Assembly: GCA_900757025.1 (NCBI GenBank)
Contig: CAAEMG010000058.1
Coordinates: forward strand, 1 to 5,867
Reading direction: 5' to 3'
DNA from: Clostridia bacterium
GTDB taxonomy: Bacteria; Bacillota; Clostridia; Lachnospirales; Anaerotignaceae
Length of the DNA: 5,867 bases
The position numbers and the translations under genes were made by a program. Positions 1 through 5,395 of the stretch are shown one piece after another. The notes beneath the pieces were generated by a model. It saw only the letters and a program-made list of their open reading frames with translations, was not told the DNA's origin and made no database searches. Numbering within the stretch: the first letter of the stretch is position 1; every line of letters begins with the position of its first letter.

Positions 1-1
1 T

Positions 2-349
2 ATTTATTTTAAAGGCAAAGAACCCGACTTTTTTCCAAAGCTACATTTTATTGGAACTGATTTTAGAAAAGCCGTATGGGAAGAACTTGTTAAAATTCCA
101 TATGGAAAAACCGTTACATATGGATTTCTTGCGGAAAAAATATCAAAAAAACAGGGTGTTTCCCATATGTCGGCTCAGGCTGTGGGCGGAGCTGTTGGGC
201 ATAACAAAATTTCCGTTATGGTGCCATGCCACAGGGTTGTGGGAGCAGACGGAAGCCTTACGGGATATGCAGGCGGAATAGATAAAAAAATTTTTCTGCT
301 GAAACTTGAAAAAGCAGATACAGAGAATTTGTTTATTCCGAAAAAATAA
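2..349 (+). CDS. ogt: Methylated-DNA--[protein]-cysteine S-methyltransferase, 3' part (5' end outside window)
   Basis: This is the C-terminal 115 residues of an O6-alkylguanine-DNA alkyltransferase, which repairs O6-methylguanine by moving the alkyl group irreversibly onto its own cysteine. The reading frame is open from the left edge. Visible in order are the start of the DNA-binding domain (FRKAVWEELVKIPYGKTVTYG, fragment residues 21-41, split here only for reference), the helix-turn-helix region with SAQAVGGAVGHN (57-68), and the active-site motif PCHRVV with the acceptor cysteine at fragment residue 76. The conserved tail GSLTGYAGGIDKK follows at 84-96. The family is usually 150-180 residues, so some 40-60 N-terminal residues probably lie upstream. 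Lysine follows the conserved HN where proline is usual, a small deviation. The gene ends just before a shared terminator. Ogt and AdaB types cannot be told apart from this fragment. Confidence 0.93.
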   Translation: MYFKGKEPDFFPKLHFIGTDFRKAVWEELVKIPYGKTVTYGFLAEKISKKQGVSHMSAQAVGGAVGHNKISVMVPCHRVVGADGSLTGYAGGIDKKIFLLKLEKADTENLFIPKK

Positions 350-363
350 ATTTAAAGATATAA

Positions 364-395
364 AAAAGAGTAACCTTTAATTTGGTTACTCTTTT
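364..395. terminator. Two-way intrinsic terminator between the ogt-like gene and the 411-1349 gene
   Basis: A perfect 12-bp inverted repeat (AAAAGAGTAACC at 364-375, GGTTACTCTTTT at 384-395) encloses an 8-base loop. On the plus strand it ends in CTTTTAATTTT. On the minus strand it is followed by six T. It lies 15 bases after the ogt-like stop codon and 15 bases past the stop of the convergent minus-strand gene, so it can serve both. Confidence 0.9.
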
Positions 396-410
396 AATTT
401 TGTGATTTTA

Positions 411-1349
411 TCAGTAGTTGTTGATTTCATGCACAAGTTTGCCGTCTTTGTTGTATATGTTTACGGTGTTTGTAACTTCAACGGCCTCGGCTGTATCGCT
501 GTCTGAAGAATTATTGCCGTTAAAAGATGCGGAATCTATTTTATATACATAGTAAAATCCGTATTTGTCTTTAAGAACGGCATAAAAATCAAGACTGCTG
601 TTTTTGTCTGTTTCAAAATCCTGCTTTATCTGTGCATAGCCGTGGCAGTAGTATGTTTCCGAACTGTCAAGCTCAAAAGTATCGGAATAGAGAGTTTTTC
701 CGCCTGAAACGGCATAAATATCAAACTTATTTTCCATGTTGTTTTCTTGGTCAAAGTTTACATCTATATTTATGCTGCCGTCCAAAGAATATACGGTGTT
801 ATCGTTTTTGTTTTTGTTTATGTTGTAGCTTCCCGAAAAATCACCGTAAATATAAGGCATACTTCCCGAAGAAGGGCTGACGGAAAGGTCAAACTGCTGA
901 TTTTCCGTTTTTTCGCCGTTTAAAAGCGAAATGTTAGTTATTGTTTTGCTTTCAAAAAGAGGCATTTCAAAATTGCATATAAATTTTCCGTTTTCAAAAA
1001 CAGCATCATATTTTGTGTCGCTCAAAAAAACCTCTGCCTTTGTTTGGTGCGTGTATTCCTTCGGAATTACGGCAACCTCTATTGACGCCGTTGCGTTGTC
1101 CGTGTCAACGCTTTTTACGTTATAGTCGCAGGATGAAATTATGTTTGTACTTTCTTCAAGGCTTGTGCGTACATCGGAAGAAATATTATTTATTTGGCTT
1201 TCAAGAGTCGAAATATCGTTTGAAAGATTGTTTTCCATTAAACCAATTCTGTTTTCAAATGAATTTTTAAGGCTGAAAGTTGAGTAGAGTGAAACGGCAA
1301 GCATGGCTGTGGAAGCGCATAAGAGTATTGTTTTGATTTTTTCCTTCAT
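411..1349 (-). CDS. Membrane-anchored or exported coiled-coil/beta-rich protein of unknown function
   Basis: A 312-residue protein that I cannot assign to a named family. Residues 5-27 form a hydrophobic segment after a short lysine-rich N-terminus (MKEKIK), fitting an N-terminal membrane anchor or signal sequence. Residues about 28-68 are polar with regular hydrophobic spacing and few prolines, fitting a short coiled coil. The rest (about 75-285) is rich in Thr, Ser, Asn, Asp and aromatic residues in alternating patterns, as in extracellular beta-sandwich domains. A Ser/Asp-rich linker (289-297) precedes a C-terminal tail. The start is fixed by GGAGG on the minus strand (1358-1362), 8 bases before ATG. 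Cys11 is not in a lipobox, because leucine precedes it. It is transcribed alone, divergent from sstT, with its own promoter and a shared terminator. A role as a surface-exposed, membrane-tethered protein is inference. Confidence 0.8.
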   Translation of the reverse strand: MKEKIKTILLCASTAMLAVSLYSTFSLKNSFENRIGLMENNLSNDISTLESQINNISSDVRTSLEESTNIISSCDYNVKSVDTDNATASIEVAVIPKEYTHQTKAEVFLSDTKYDAVFENGKFICNFEMPLFESKTITNISLLNGEKTENQQFDLSVSPSSGSMPYIYGDFSGSYNINKNKNDNTVYSLDGSINIDVNFDQENNMENKFDIYAVSGGKTLYSDTFELDSSETYYCHGYAQIKQDFETDKNSSLDFYAVLKDKYGFYYVYKIDSASFNGNNSSDSDTAEAVEVTNTVNIYNKDGKLVHEINNY

Positions 1350-1396
1350 AGTCTTTTCCTCCGCTTATCATAAAAAATATAAAATTTGTAAAACAA

Positions 1397-1426
1397 ATTT
1401 TATTGTGCATTAATAATAAATGTAAA
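1397..1426 (-). promoter_or_regulatory. Probable sigma-70-type promoter for the 411-1349 gene
   Basis: On the minus strand, TTTACA (1421-1426) serves as -35 and TAAAAT (1397-1402) as -10, separated by 18 bases. Transcription would start near 1390, giving a leader of about 40 bases before the ATG. The -35 lies inside one arm of the TGTAAAC/GTTTACA inverted repeat. AT-rich DNA makes chance matches common. Confidence 0.55.
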
Positions 1427-1450
1427 CTTTTGGTGTTGATTTGGTTTACA
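1421..1450. repeat. Inverted repeat TGTAAAC-N16-GTTTACA, possible operator
   Basis: Perfect 7-base arms (1421-1427 and 1444-1450) are separated by 16 bases. Arm centres are 23 bases apart, about two helical turns, as expected for a dimeric regulator bound on one face. The proximal arm covers the -35 of the minus-strand gene. No regulator is identified, and the match may be chance in AT-rich sequence. Confidence 0.35.
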
Positions 1451-1473
1451 AATGCTTAAATTTTCCTTTTATG

Positions 1474-1502
1474 TTGACGACAAATAGCATAAAATGTATA
1501 AT
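1474..1502 (+). promoter_or_regulatory. Strong sigma-70-type promoter for sstT
   Basis: TTGACG (1474-1479) and a perfect TATAAT (1497-1502) are separated by exactly 17 bases. The likely start is near 1509, leaving a leader of about 115 bases before the sstT ATG at 1625. It is the best promoter match in the divergent region and points the right way. Confidence 0.75.
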
Positions 1503-1531
1503 GAAAATTACACATTAGCGAAAAAATGAGT

Positions 1532-1555
1532 GTTTATATAATAAGAGATATAAAC
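1532..1555 (+). repeat. Perfect inverted repeat in the sstT leader (hairpin or operator)
   Basis: GTTTATAT (1532-1539) and ATATAAAC (1548-1555) flank an 8-base spacer. It lies downstream of the inferred transcription start and 70 bases before the start codon, so it could fold in the mRNA leader or act as an operator. There is no T run after it, so it is not an intrinsic terminator. Confidence 0.45.
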
Positions 1556-1624
1556 GAAATATAATAAAATTTATTACAGCTATTATAACATATTCGTTTT
1601 TTTGCGGAAAGGATAAAAGGTAGT

Positions 1625-2860
1625 ATGAAAGAATTATTTAAGAAATGGAATGAAATAAGCCTTATTAAAAGAATTGTTACAGGACTTGTTATAGGTGCAA
1701 TTCTTGGTGTTGCCCTGCCAAACCTTACAGTGCTTACAATACTTGGTTCGCTTTTTGTGGGCGCTCTTAGAGCTGTAGCACCTGTTCTTGTATTTATTCT
1801 TGTTGTAAGCGCACTTGCTTCATCAAAAAGCGAAGGCGGCGGAAACATGAAAACTGTAATTATTCTTTATGTTCTCAGTACATTCCTTGCAGCAGTTGCG
1901 GCTGTTATTTTCAGCTTTGCTTCTCCTGTAAACATCACTCTTGCAGAGGCGGCAGAGGCAGCAAGCGCACCGGAAGGTGTTGGTGAAGTTATCAAAAATA
2001 TTTTAATGAACGCCGTTTCAAACCCTGTTGCTTCAATAGTAAACGGAAACTACATAGGCATACTTACATGGGCGGCTATTTTCGGTGCTGCTCTTAAAAG
2101 AGCCGGCGAAACAACAAAGAAAGCTCTTAATGACTTTTCGGAGGCAGTTACACAGGCTGTACACTGGGTAATAAGTTTTGCACCTTTTGGTATAATGGGT
2201 CTTGTTTTTGAAACTGTTTCAACAAACGGTATCGAAATATTTACAGACTACGGAAAACTTATAGCTCTTCTTGTTGCCTGCATGCTTTTTGTTGCACTTA
2301 TCGTAAACCCTATTATAGTGTTTGCCGCAACAAGAAAAAATCCGTATCCTCTTGTATTTACTTGTATAAAGGAAAGCGGAATTACAGCTTTCTTTACAAG
2401 AAGCTCTGCCGCAAACATTCCTATGAATATGGCTCTTTGCGAAAAGCTTGGTCTTGATGAGGACAATTATTCCGTATCAATTCCTCTTGGTGCAACAATC
2501 AACATGGACGGTGCAGCCGTTACAATTACAATTATGACTCTTGCCGCAGCAAAAACTCTCGGCATTTCGGTTGATATACCTTCAGCCATAATACTTAGCG
2601 TATTGTCAGCTGTTTCTGCCTGTGGTGCGTCCGGTGTTGCCGGCGGTTCGCTTCTTCTTATTCCTCTTGCTTGTTCACTTTTCGGTATTCCTAACGATGT
2701 GGCAATGCAGGTTGTAGGTGTTGGTTTTATTATCGGCGTTATTCAGGACTCTGTTGAAACAGCCCTTAACTCATCAGCCGATGTTTTGTTTACAGCTACA
2801 GCGGAATATTATCAGAAACGTAAAAACGGCGAACCATTTGAAATTGGTAAAAAACTTTAA
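1625..2860 (+). CDS. sstT: Serine/threonine:Na+ symporter SstT
   Basis: A 411-residue member of the dicarboxylate/amino acid:cation symporter family, matching the usual SstT length of about 410. It would import serine and threonine with sodium across the cytoplasmic membrane. The N-terminus is hydrophobic with repeated membrane segments. The C-terminal half carries the family signatures in order: serine-rich hairpin TRSSAANIP (258-266), the unwound-helix motif TINMDGA (291-297) that binds sodium and substrate in this family, the second hairpin GASGVAGGSLLLIP (334-347), and QDSVETALNSSAD (374-386) in the substrate-binding last helix. SSAANIP with DSVETALNSSAD is the SstT type, not the glutamate/aspartate type. 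The start follows AAAGG at 1616-1620 (4 bases away) and GGAAAGGA slightly further up. The gene has its own promoter and terminator, so it is monocistronic. Confidence 0.95.
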   Translation: MKELFKKWNEISLIKRIVTGLVIGAILGVALPNLTVLTILGSLFVGALRAVAPVLVFILVVSALASSKSEGGGNMKTVIILYVLSTFLAAVAAVIFSFASPVNITLAEAAEAASAPEGVGEVIKNILMNAVSNPVASIVNGNYIGILTWAAIFGAALKRAGETTKKALNDFSEAVTQAVHWVISFAPFGIMGLVFETVSTNGIEIFTDYGKLIALLVACMLFVALIVNPIIVFAATRKNPYPLVFTCIKESGITAFFTRSSAANIPMNMALCEKLGLDEDNYSVSIPLGATINMDGAAVTITIMTLAAAKTLGISVDIPSAIILSVLSAVSACGASGVAGGSLLLIPLACSLFGIPNDVAMQVVGVGFIIGVIQDSVETALNSSADVLFTATAEYYQKRKNGEPFEIGKKL

Positions 2861-2867
2861 AAAAATT

Positions 2868-2900
2868 AAGGAGAAAAGCATTTTGCCTTTCTCCTTTTTT
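2868..2900. terminator. Intrinsic terminator after sstT, probably shared with the 2905-3246 gene
   Basis: AAGGAGAAAAGC (2868-2879) pairs with GCCTTTCTCCTT (2885-2896), with one A/C mismatch and a 5-base loop. A run of six T ends at 2900. Read on the minus strand, the hairpin is followed by TTAATTTTTTT, so it can also stop the convergent small-protein gene. Confidence 0.88.
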
Positions 2901-2904
2901 GTGT

Positions 2905-3246
2905 TTAAAATAAATCTTTGTGCTGTCCTTTTGGTCCGAAAACTCTTTCGTCAAGGTCGCAGTCAACTTCCTGTCCGTTGCGCAGTCTGCCGAAAAGACG
3001 GAATGGCTTTTTATGCTCCTTTTTTCTTTCGGAGTCTAAAAAACTGCCTCCGGAAATATCTTTTTTTGAGGATTGTTTCGGCGGAACAGGCATTTGAATT
3101 TTTTTGGGGCGTTTGGTGTCAAATATGCTGTCGGAAGAAGAATGAGAACCATTTCTTTTGCCCAAAGAAGCCGTAATGGCCTTTTTTATAAAAATAAATA
3201 TTAAAATTATATATATTATAGGAAGTACAGCAAAAACAATATCCAT
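2905..3246 (-). CDS. Small single-span membrane protein of unknown function
   Basis: A 113-residue protein with one clear transmembrane segment at residues 3-20 (very rich in Ile, Leu, Val and Phe) followed at once by KK. By the positive-inside rule this puts the remaining ~90 residues in the cytoplasm. That part is polar and basic with many Lys, Ser and Pro, probably disordered in the middle. It ends in a more regular stretch (RLFGRLRNGQEVDCDLDERV, about 83-102) and GPKGQHKDLF. I do not recognise the family. The gene is supported by a strong AAGGAGG site (minus strand, 3254-3260) 7 bases before ATG, a good promoter, and a terminator right after the stop. A long opposite-strand frame over it lacks a ribosome site and any protein-like pattern. 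Confidence 0.75.
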   Translation of the reverse strand: MDIVFAVLPIIYIILIFIFIKKAITASLGKRNGSHSSSDSIFDTKRPKKIQMPVPPKQSSKKDISGGSFLDSERKKEHKKPFRLFGRLRNGQEVDCDLDERVFGPKGQHKDLF

Positions 3247-3268
3247 TTTAAAGCCTCCTTTTTTCTTT

Positions 3269-3297
3269 AATATACATTATTTTTGTTGAAAAGTCTA
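3269..3297 (-). promoter_or_regulatory. Promoter for the 2905-3246 small membrane protein
   Basis: On the minus strand, TAGACT (3292-3297) and TATATT (3269-3274) are 17 bases apart. The expected start near 3262 leaves a short leader of about 15 bases before ATG, containing the AAGGAGG site. Confidence 0.6.
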
Positions 3298-3316
3298 CAG
3301 ATAAAGAATTTGTGTA

Positions 3317-3345
3317 TTGAACGGCTCGAAAAAGTGTGGTACTAT
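3317..3345 (+). promoter_or_regulatory. Extended -10 promoter for the DUF896 gene
   Basis: TTGAAC (3317-3322) and TACTAT (3340-3345) are 17 bases apart. TGG directly before the -10 gives the extended -10 (TGn) form common in Gram-positives. The start is expected near 3352, about 25 bases before the ATG at 3377. I see no clear CGAAC-N4-GTTCG LexA box. Confidence 0.7.
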
Positions 3346-3376
3346 AAGGCAAACAAACGAAAGGAGCGTGTCTTTT

Positions 3377-3643
3377 ATGGAAGAAAACAAAAATCAGAAG
3401 GAACCTCTGAACAGAATTGAACTTACAGATGAGGGCGGAGAAACAGAACGTCTTAAAAAAATAAATCTGCTTGCCCATAAGGCAAAAACAATCGGTCTTA
3501 CACCTGAGGAAGAAAAAGAGAGAGAAAAACTCAGAAAAGAATATATTGAGGCTTTCAAAAAAAGAACAAGAAAGCAGATTGAAAAAATAGTGTTTGTTGA
3601 TGAAAAAGGCAACGAAACACCTATAAAAAGAAAACAAAGATAA
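3377..3643 (+). CDS. DUF896 (UPF0291, YnzC-like) small protein
   Basis: An 88-residue basic helical protein. The core at about 24-82 matches the DUF896/YnzC pattern: a first helix ERLKKINLLAHKAK, then TPEEEKEREKLRKEYIEAFK (42-61), then a helix and short strand ending in VDEKGNETP. YnzC of Bacillus subtilis is a 77-residue two-helix protein encoded in an SOS-regulated operon with the division inhibitor YneA; its molecular role is unclear. This copy has an extra polar N-terminus of about 20 residues. I place the start at 3377, not at the upstream ATG at 3317, because AAGGAG (3361-3366) lies 10 bases before it and the inferred promoter overlaps the upstream extension. It stands alone, without yneA or lexA nearby, so SOS control is not supported here. 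Confidence 0.87.
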   Translation: MEENKNQKEPLNRIELTDEGGETERLKKINLLAHKAKTIGLTPEEEKEREKLRKEYIEAFKKRTRKQIEKIVFVDEKGNETPIKRKQR

Positions 3644-3650
3644 TTTTTTG

Positions 3651-3678
3651 CAGGCGGAATATTTCCGTCTGTTTTTTT
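3651..3678 (+). terminator. Intrinsic terminator of the DUF896 gene
   Basis: CAGGCGGAA (3651-3659) pairs with TTCCGTCTG (3663-3671), with one G-T pair and a 3-base loop, followed by seven T (3672-3678). It starts 7 bases after the stop codon. Confidence 0.9.
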
Positions 3679-3686
3679 GTTGTTTT

Positions 3687-3715
3687 TACCACGTTAAAAA
3701 TATTTGCTTGTGGTA
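3687..3715. promoter_or_regulatory. Inverted repeat TACCAC-N17-GTGGTA over the cupin promoter region
   Basis: Six-base perfect arms (3687-3692 and 3710-3715) have centres 23 bases apart. The right arm runs into a possible extended -10, TGG-TATATT (3711-3719). A second possible promoter nearby is TTGCTT (3704-3709) with TATAAT (3725-3730), but its 15-base spacer is short. The position suits a regulator of the cupin gene. The short arms make this tentative. Confidence 0.4.
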
Positions 3716-3754
3716 TATTGATATTATAATAATAAATGCAAAGGAATGATTGAT

Positions 3755-4099
3755 ATGCAAAAGTTTATAAAAAATATAGACCACGAAACAGTTCTTCATC
3801 TTGCCGATTTGGTTCAGGTTCTTCCCGGACAGGTTGTAAGCAAAACTCTTGCACAAAACAAGGCTGTAAGCATAACTCTTTTTGCTTTTGACAAAGGCGA
3901 AGAAATAAGCAGCCATGACTCACAGGGCGATGCAATGGTAACTGTTTTGGAAGGCAAAGGCAAATTTACCGTTGGCGGAAAAGAGCATATTTTAAATGCG
4001 GGAGATACAATAGTTATGCCGGCACAGGTTCCTCATGCAATATATGGCGAGGAAGCTTTTAAGTGGATGCTGGTTGTTGTTTTTCCGGAAGAAAAATAA
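3755..4099 (+). CDS. Small single-domain cupin protein
   Basis: A 114-residue protein, almost entirely one cupin beta-barrel (about residues 34-112). Motif 1 reads GEEISSHDSQGDAMVTVLEG and motif 2 reads GDTIVMPAQVPHAI, with GKGKFTVGG between them. In the classic metal-binding pattern G(X)5HXH(X)3-4E, only the first histidine is kept: the second is Ser and the glutamate is missing. The motif 2 histidine is present, so metal binding is possible but not canonical. Such small cupins bind ligands or have minor enzymatic roles, and no substrate can be named from sequence. I prefer ATG at 3755 over 3746, because AAAGGA (3740-3745) abuts the earlier ATG and lies 9 bases before the later one. It is monocistronic, and no terminator follows directly; the next one is at 4385-4411. 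Confidence 0.88.
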   Translation: MQKFIKNIDHETVLHLADLVQVLPGQVVSKTLAQNKAVSITLFAFDKGEEISSHDSQGDAMVTVLEGKGKFTVGGKEHILNAGDTIVMPAQVPHAIYGEEAFKWMLVVVFPEEK

Positions 4100-4148
4100 A
4101 AATTTGGATTTTTGGAACACTTCTCTTTATCAAGAGTCACCAACATTT

Positions 4149-4270
4149 TGTTATGTTGAGCGTAGGGCAATGCCCGCAATTTGTTGAATGTGTAAAAAAT
4201 AATAAACTCACGGCTTTTCATCTGGATTTATGGGAACCGTCGATTTCACTTCGTTACGCTTAGAATGACA
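4149..4270. repeat. Degenerate intergenic repeat with imperfect inverted ends (MITE- or REP-like)
   Basis: The left end (4149-4167, containing TTATGTTGAGCG) and the reverse complement of the right end (4252-4270, TGTCATTCTAAGCGTAACG) agree at 13 of 19 positions. Both resemble the TCATTCTGAGCG...GAAG type of short repeat that I recall from intergenic DNA of many bacterial genomes. The roughly 120-base unit has no credible reading frame. A small CAACAT/ATGTTG hairpin (4141-4158) overlaps the left end. Element identity and borders are inference. Confidence 0.45.
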
Positions 4271-4314
4271 AATGGAGATAGTTTTTATCAAAGTTTAGCT
4301 CAACCCTTTTCAAA

Positions 4315-4411
4315 TGATTGCAGAGTGTGGGACGGCGTACCACGGTCTTAATCAGTTTTTCAAAATCAAATTTTGAATACACTTCAGACACCTTTTGGTG
4401 TCTGTTTTTTT
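4315..4411 (+). ncRNA. Structured leader, attenuator or small RNA ending in a terminator
   Basis: Three hairpins follow one another. H1 (4315-4354) pairs TGATT with AATCA, AGA with TCT, and TGTGG with CCACG, with a 9-base loop GACGGCGTA and small internal loops. H2 (4359-4377) pairs TTCAAAAT with ATTTTGAA around CAA. H3 is the terminator at 4385-4411. The downstream flavoprotein starts 64 bases after H3 and I see no convincing promoter in between, which fits attenuation. It could equally be the 3' UTR of the cupin transcript. It matches no riboswitch class I can name. Confidence 0.35.
4385..4411 (+). terminator. Strong intrinsic terminator upstream of the flavoprotein gene
   Basis: A perfect 8-bp stem, CAGACACC (4385-4392) with GGTGTCTG (4397-4404), TTTT loop, followed by seven T. 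It lies 286 bases after the cupin stop codon and 64 bases before the next gene's ATG, so it either ends a long cupin 3' UTR or attenuates the next gene. Confidence 0.92.
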
Positions 4412-4474
4412 GCATAAAGCCTTTTTTTGCGGAAAAAATATTTTTGTATATTTATTTTTTGTGGAGGAGAGCTT

Positions 4475-5395
4475 ATGGAAAAAATTTATGACGTTATTAT
4501 AATAGGCGGAGGACCAGCAGGATATACGGCGGCACTATATGCGGCAAGAAGCGGACTTTTGACAATAGTTTTGGAAAGACAGTGTGCCGGAGGTCAAATG
4601 ATTTTGGCTGAAAAAATAGAAAATTATCCCGGAATAGAGGTTATAAACGGCGTTGCCCTTGCAAACAAAATGAGGTTTTCTGCGGAAAAATTCGGTGCGG
4701 AAACCAAAATAACAGAGGTTATAAAAACCGAGCTTAAAGGCAATATCAAAAAAATTTATACAGATGACAGTATTTTTTTGGGAAAAACAGTAATTATAGC
4801 CTGCGGAGCATGTGCAAGAAAATTGGGGCTTGAAAACGAAGAAAAACTTACGGGAAAAGGAATAAGCTATTGTGCAAATTGCGACGGAAGATTTTATAAA
4901 GGAAAAACAGCCGTTGTTGCAGGCGGCGGTGCGTCTGCCGTTGCCGAGGCTTTGTTTTTGTCGGCAATATGCAGTGAAATTTTGCTTGTTTACAGAGGCA
5001 AAAAACTTAAAGCCGAAGAAATTTATATTGATATGCTTAAAAATAAAGGAAATGTGTTTTTTATGCCGAATACCGAAATTACGGAATTTATATATGACAA
5101 AGCCGTTACGGGAATAAAAATAAAAAATAATATAAACGGCATTGAAAAAACTTTAAAATGCAATGCTGTTTTTGTAAGCATAGGCAGAGAGCCGTCATCG
5201 AAAATATTTGCAGATGAAATCGAAACCGATGAAAATGGATATATAAAAGCCAAAGAAGATACAAAAACCAATGTTGATGGGGTTTTTGCCGCAGGAGATA
5301 TAAGAACGAAAACTGTACGTCAGATTGTTTCGGCTGTAAGCGACGGTGCTGTGGCGATATACGCAGCAAAGGAATATCTTAATTTAAAAATATAA
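4475..5395 (+). CDS. Thioredoxin reductase-like FAD-dependent disulfide oxidoreductase with altered NADPH site
   Basis: A 306-residue flavoprotein of low-molecular-weight thioredoxin reductase size and domain order. FAD-binding motif IIGGGPAGYTAALYAARSG is at 9-27, GGQM at 39-42, ENYPG at 49-53. The redox-active CANC is at Cys133/Cys136, the second Rossmann motif GGGASA at 150-155, and the C-terminal FAD motif FAAGDIRTKTVRQ at 271-283. In NADPH-dependent enzymes the HRRxxxR motif holds the 2'-phosphate; here the equivalent stretch reads YRGKKLK (173-179), so NADPH use is doubtful. Ferredoxin-dependent or other electron donors are known among clostridial relatives, so the symbol trxB is withheld. 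A second pair, Cys110 and Cys113, lies where ATG(A)xxRK is usual. The start follows GGAGG (4463-4467) by 7 bases; the upstream in-frame ATG at 4427 has no such site. No thioredoxin gene is adjacent. Confidence 0.88.
   Translation: MEKIYDVIIIGGGPAGYTAALYAARSGLLTIVLERQCAGGQMILAEKIENYPGIEVINGVALANKMRFSAEKFGAETKITEVIKTELKGNIKKIYTDDSIFLGKTVIIACGACARKLGLENEEKLTGKGISYCANCDGRFYKGKTAVVAGGGASAVAEALFLSAICSEILLVYRGKKLKAEEIYIDMLKNKGNVFFMPNTEITEFIYDKAVTGIKIKNNINGIEKTLKCNAVFVSIGREPSSKIFADEIETDENGYIKAKEDTKTNVDGVFAAGDIRTKTVRQIVSAVSDGAVAIYAAKEYLNLKI

Noticed and set aside
51..281. 76-codon plus-strand frame inside the ogt-like gene
   Set aside because: Out of frame with the clear alkyltransferase PCHRVV reading, and it has no recognisable features.
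1308..1325. Lipoprotein lipobox around Cys11 of the 411-1349 product
   Set aside because: The residue before the cysteine is leucine, whereas Ala, Gly or Ser is required.
2718..3176. 152-codon plus-strand frame across the end of sstT and over the small membrane protein gene
   Set aside because: It overlaps sstT out of frame, runs through the terminator at 2868-2900, has no ribosome site, and its Phe/Leu/Lys/Arg-rich translation looks like a shadow of the minus-strand gene.
3301..3376. LexA/SOS box upstream of the DUF896 gene
   Set aside because: YnzC is SOS-linked in Bacillus, but no CGAAC-N4-GTTCG or close variant is present and no yneA or lexA gene is adjacent.
4123..4136. CTCTT/AAGAG hairpin after the cupin gene as its terminator
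   Set aside because: The stem is only 5 bp and no T run follows.
4063..4263. 66-codon plus-strand frame from the cupin end into the repeat region
   Set aside because: It starts inside the cupin gene out of frame and lies mostly in the degenerate repeat; no ribosome site or protein-like pattern.
4329..4345. GTGGGACGGCGTACCACGG as a T-box antiterminator or known riboswitch core
   Set aside because: It is only superficially like the T-box GGGTGGNACCGCG: order and spacing differ, no specifier stem is seen, and the downstream gene is not an aminoacyl-tRNA synthetase or amino acid gene.
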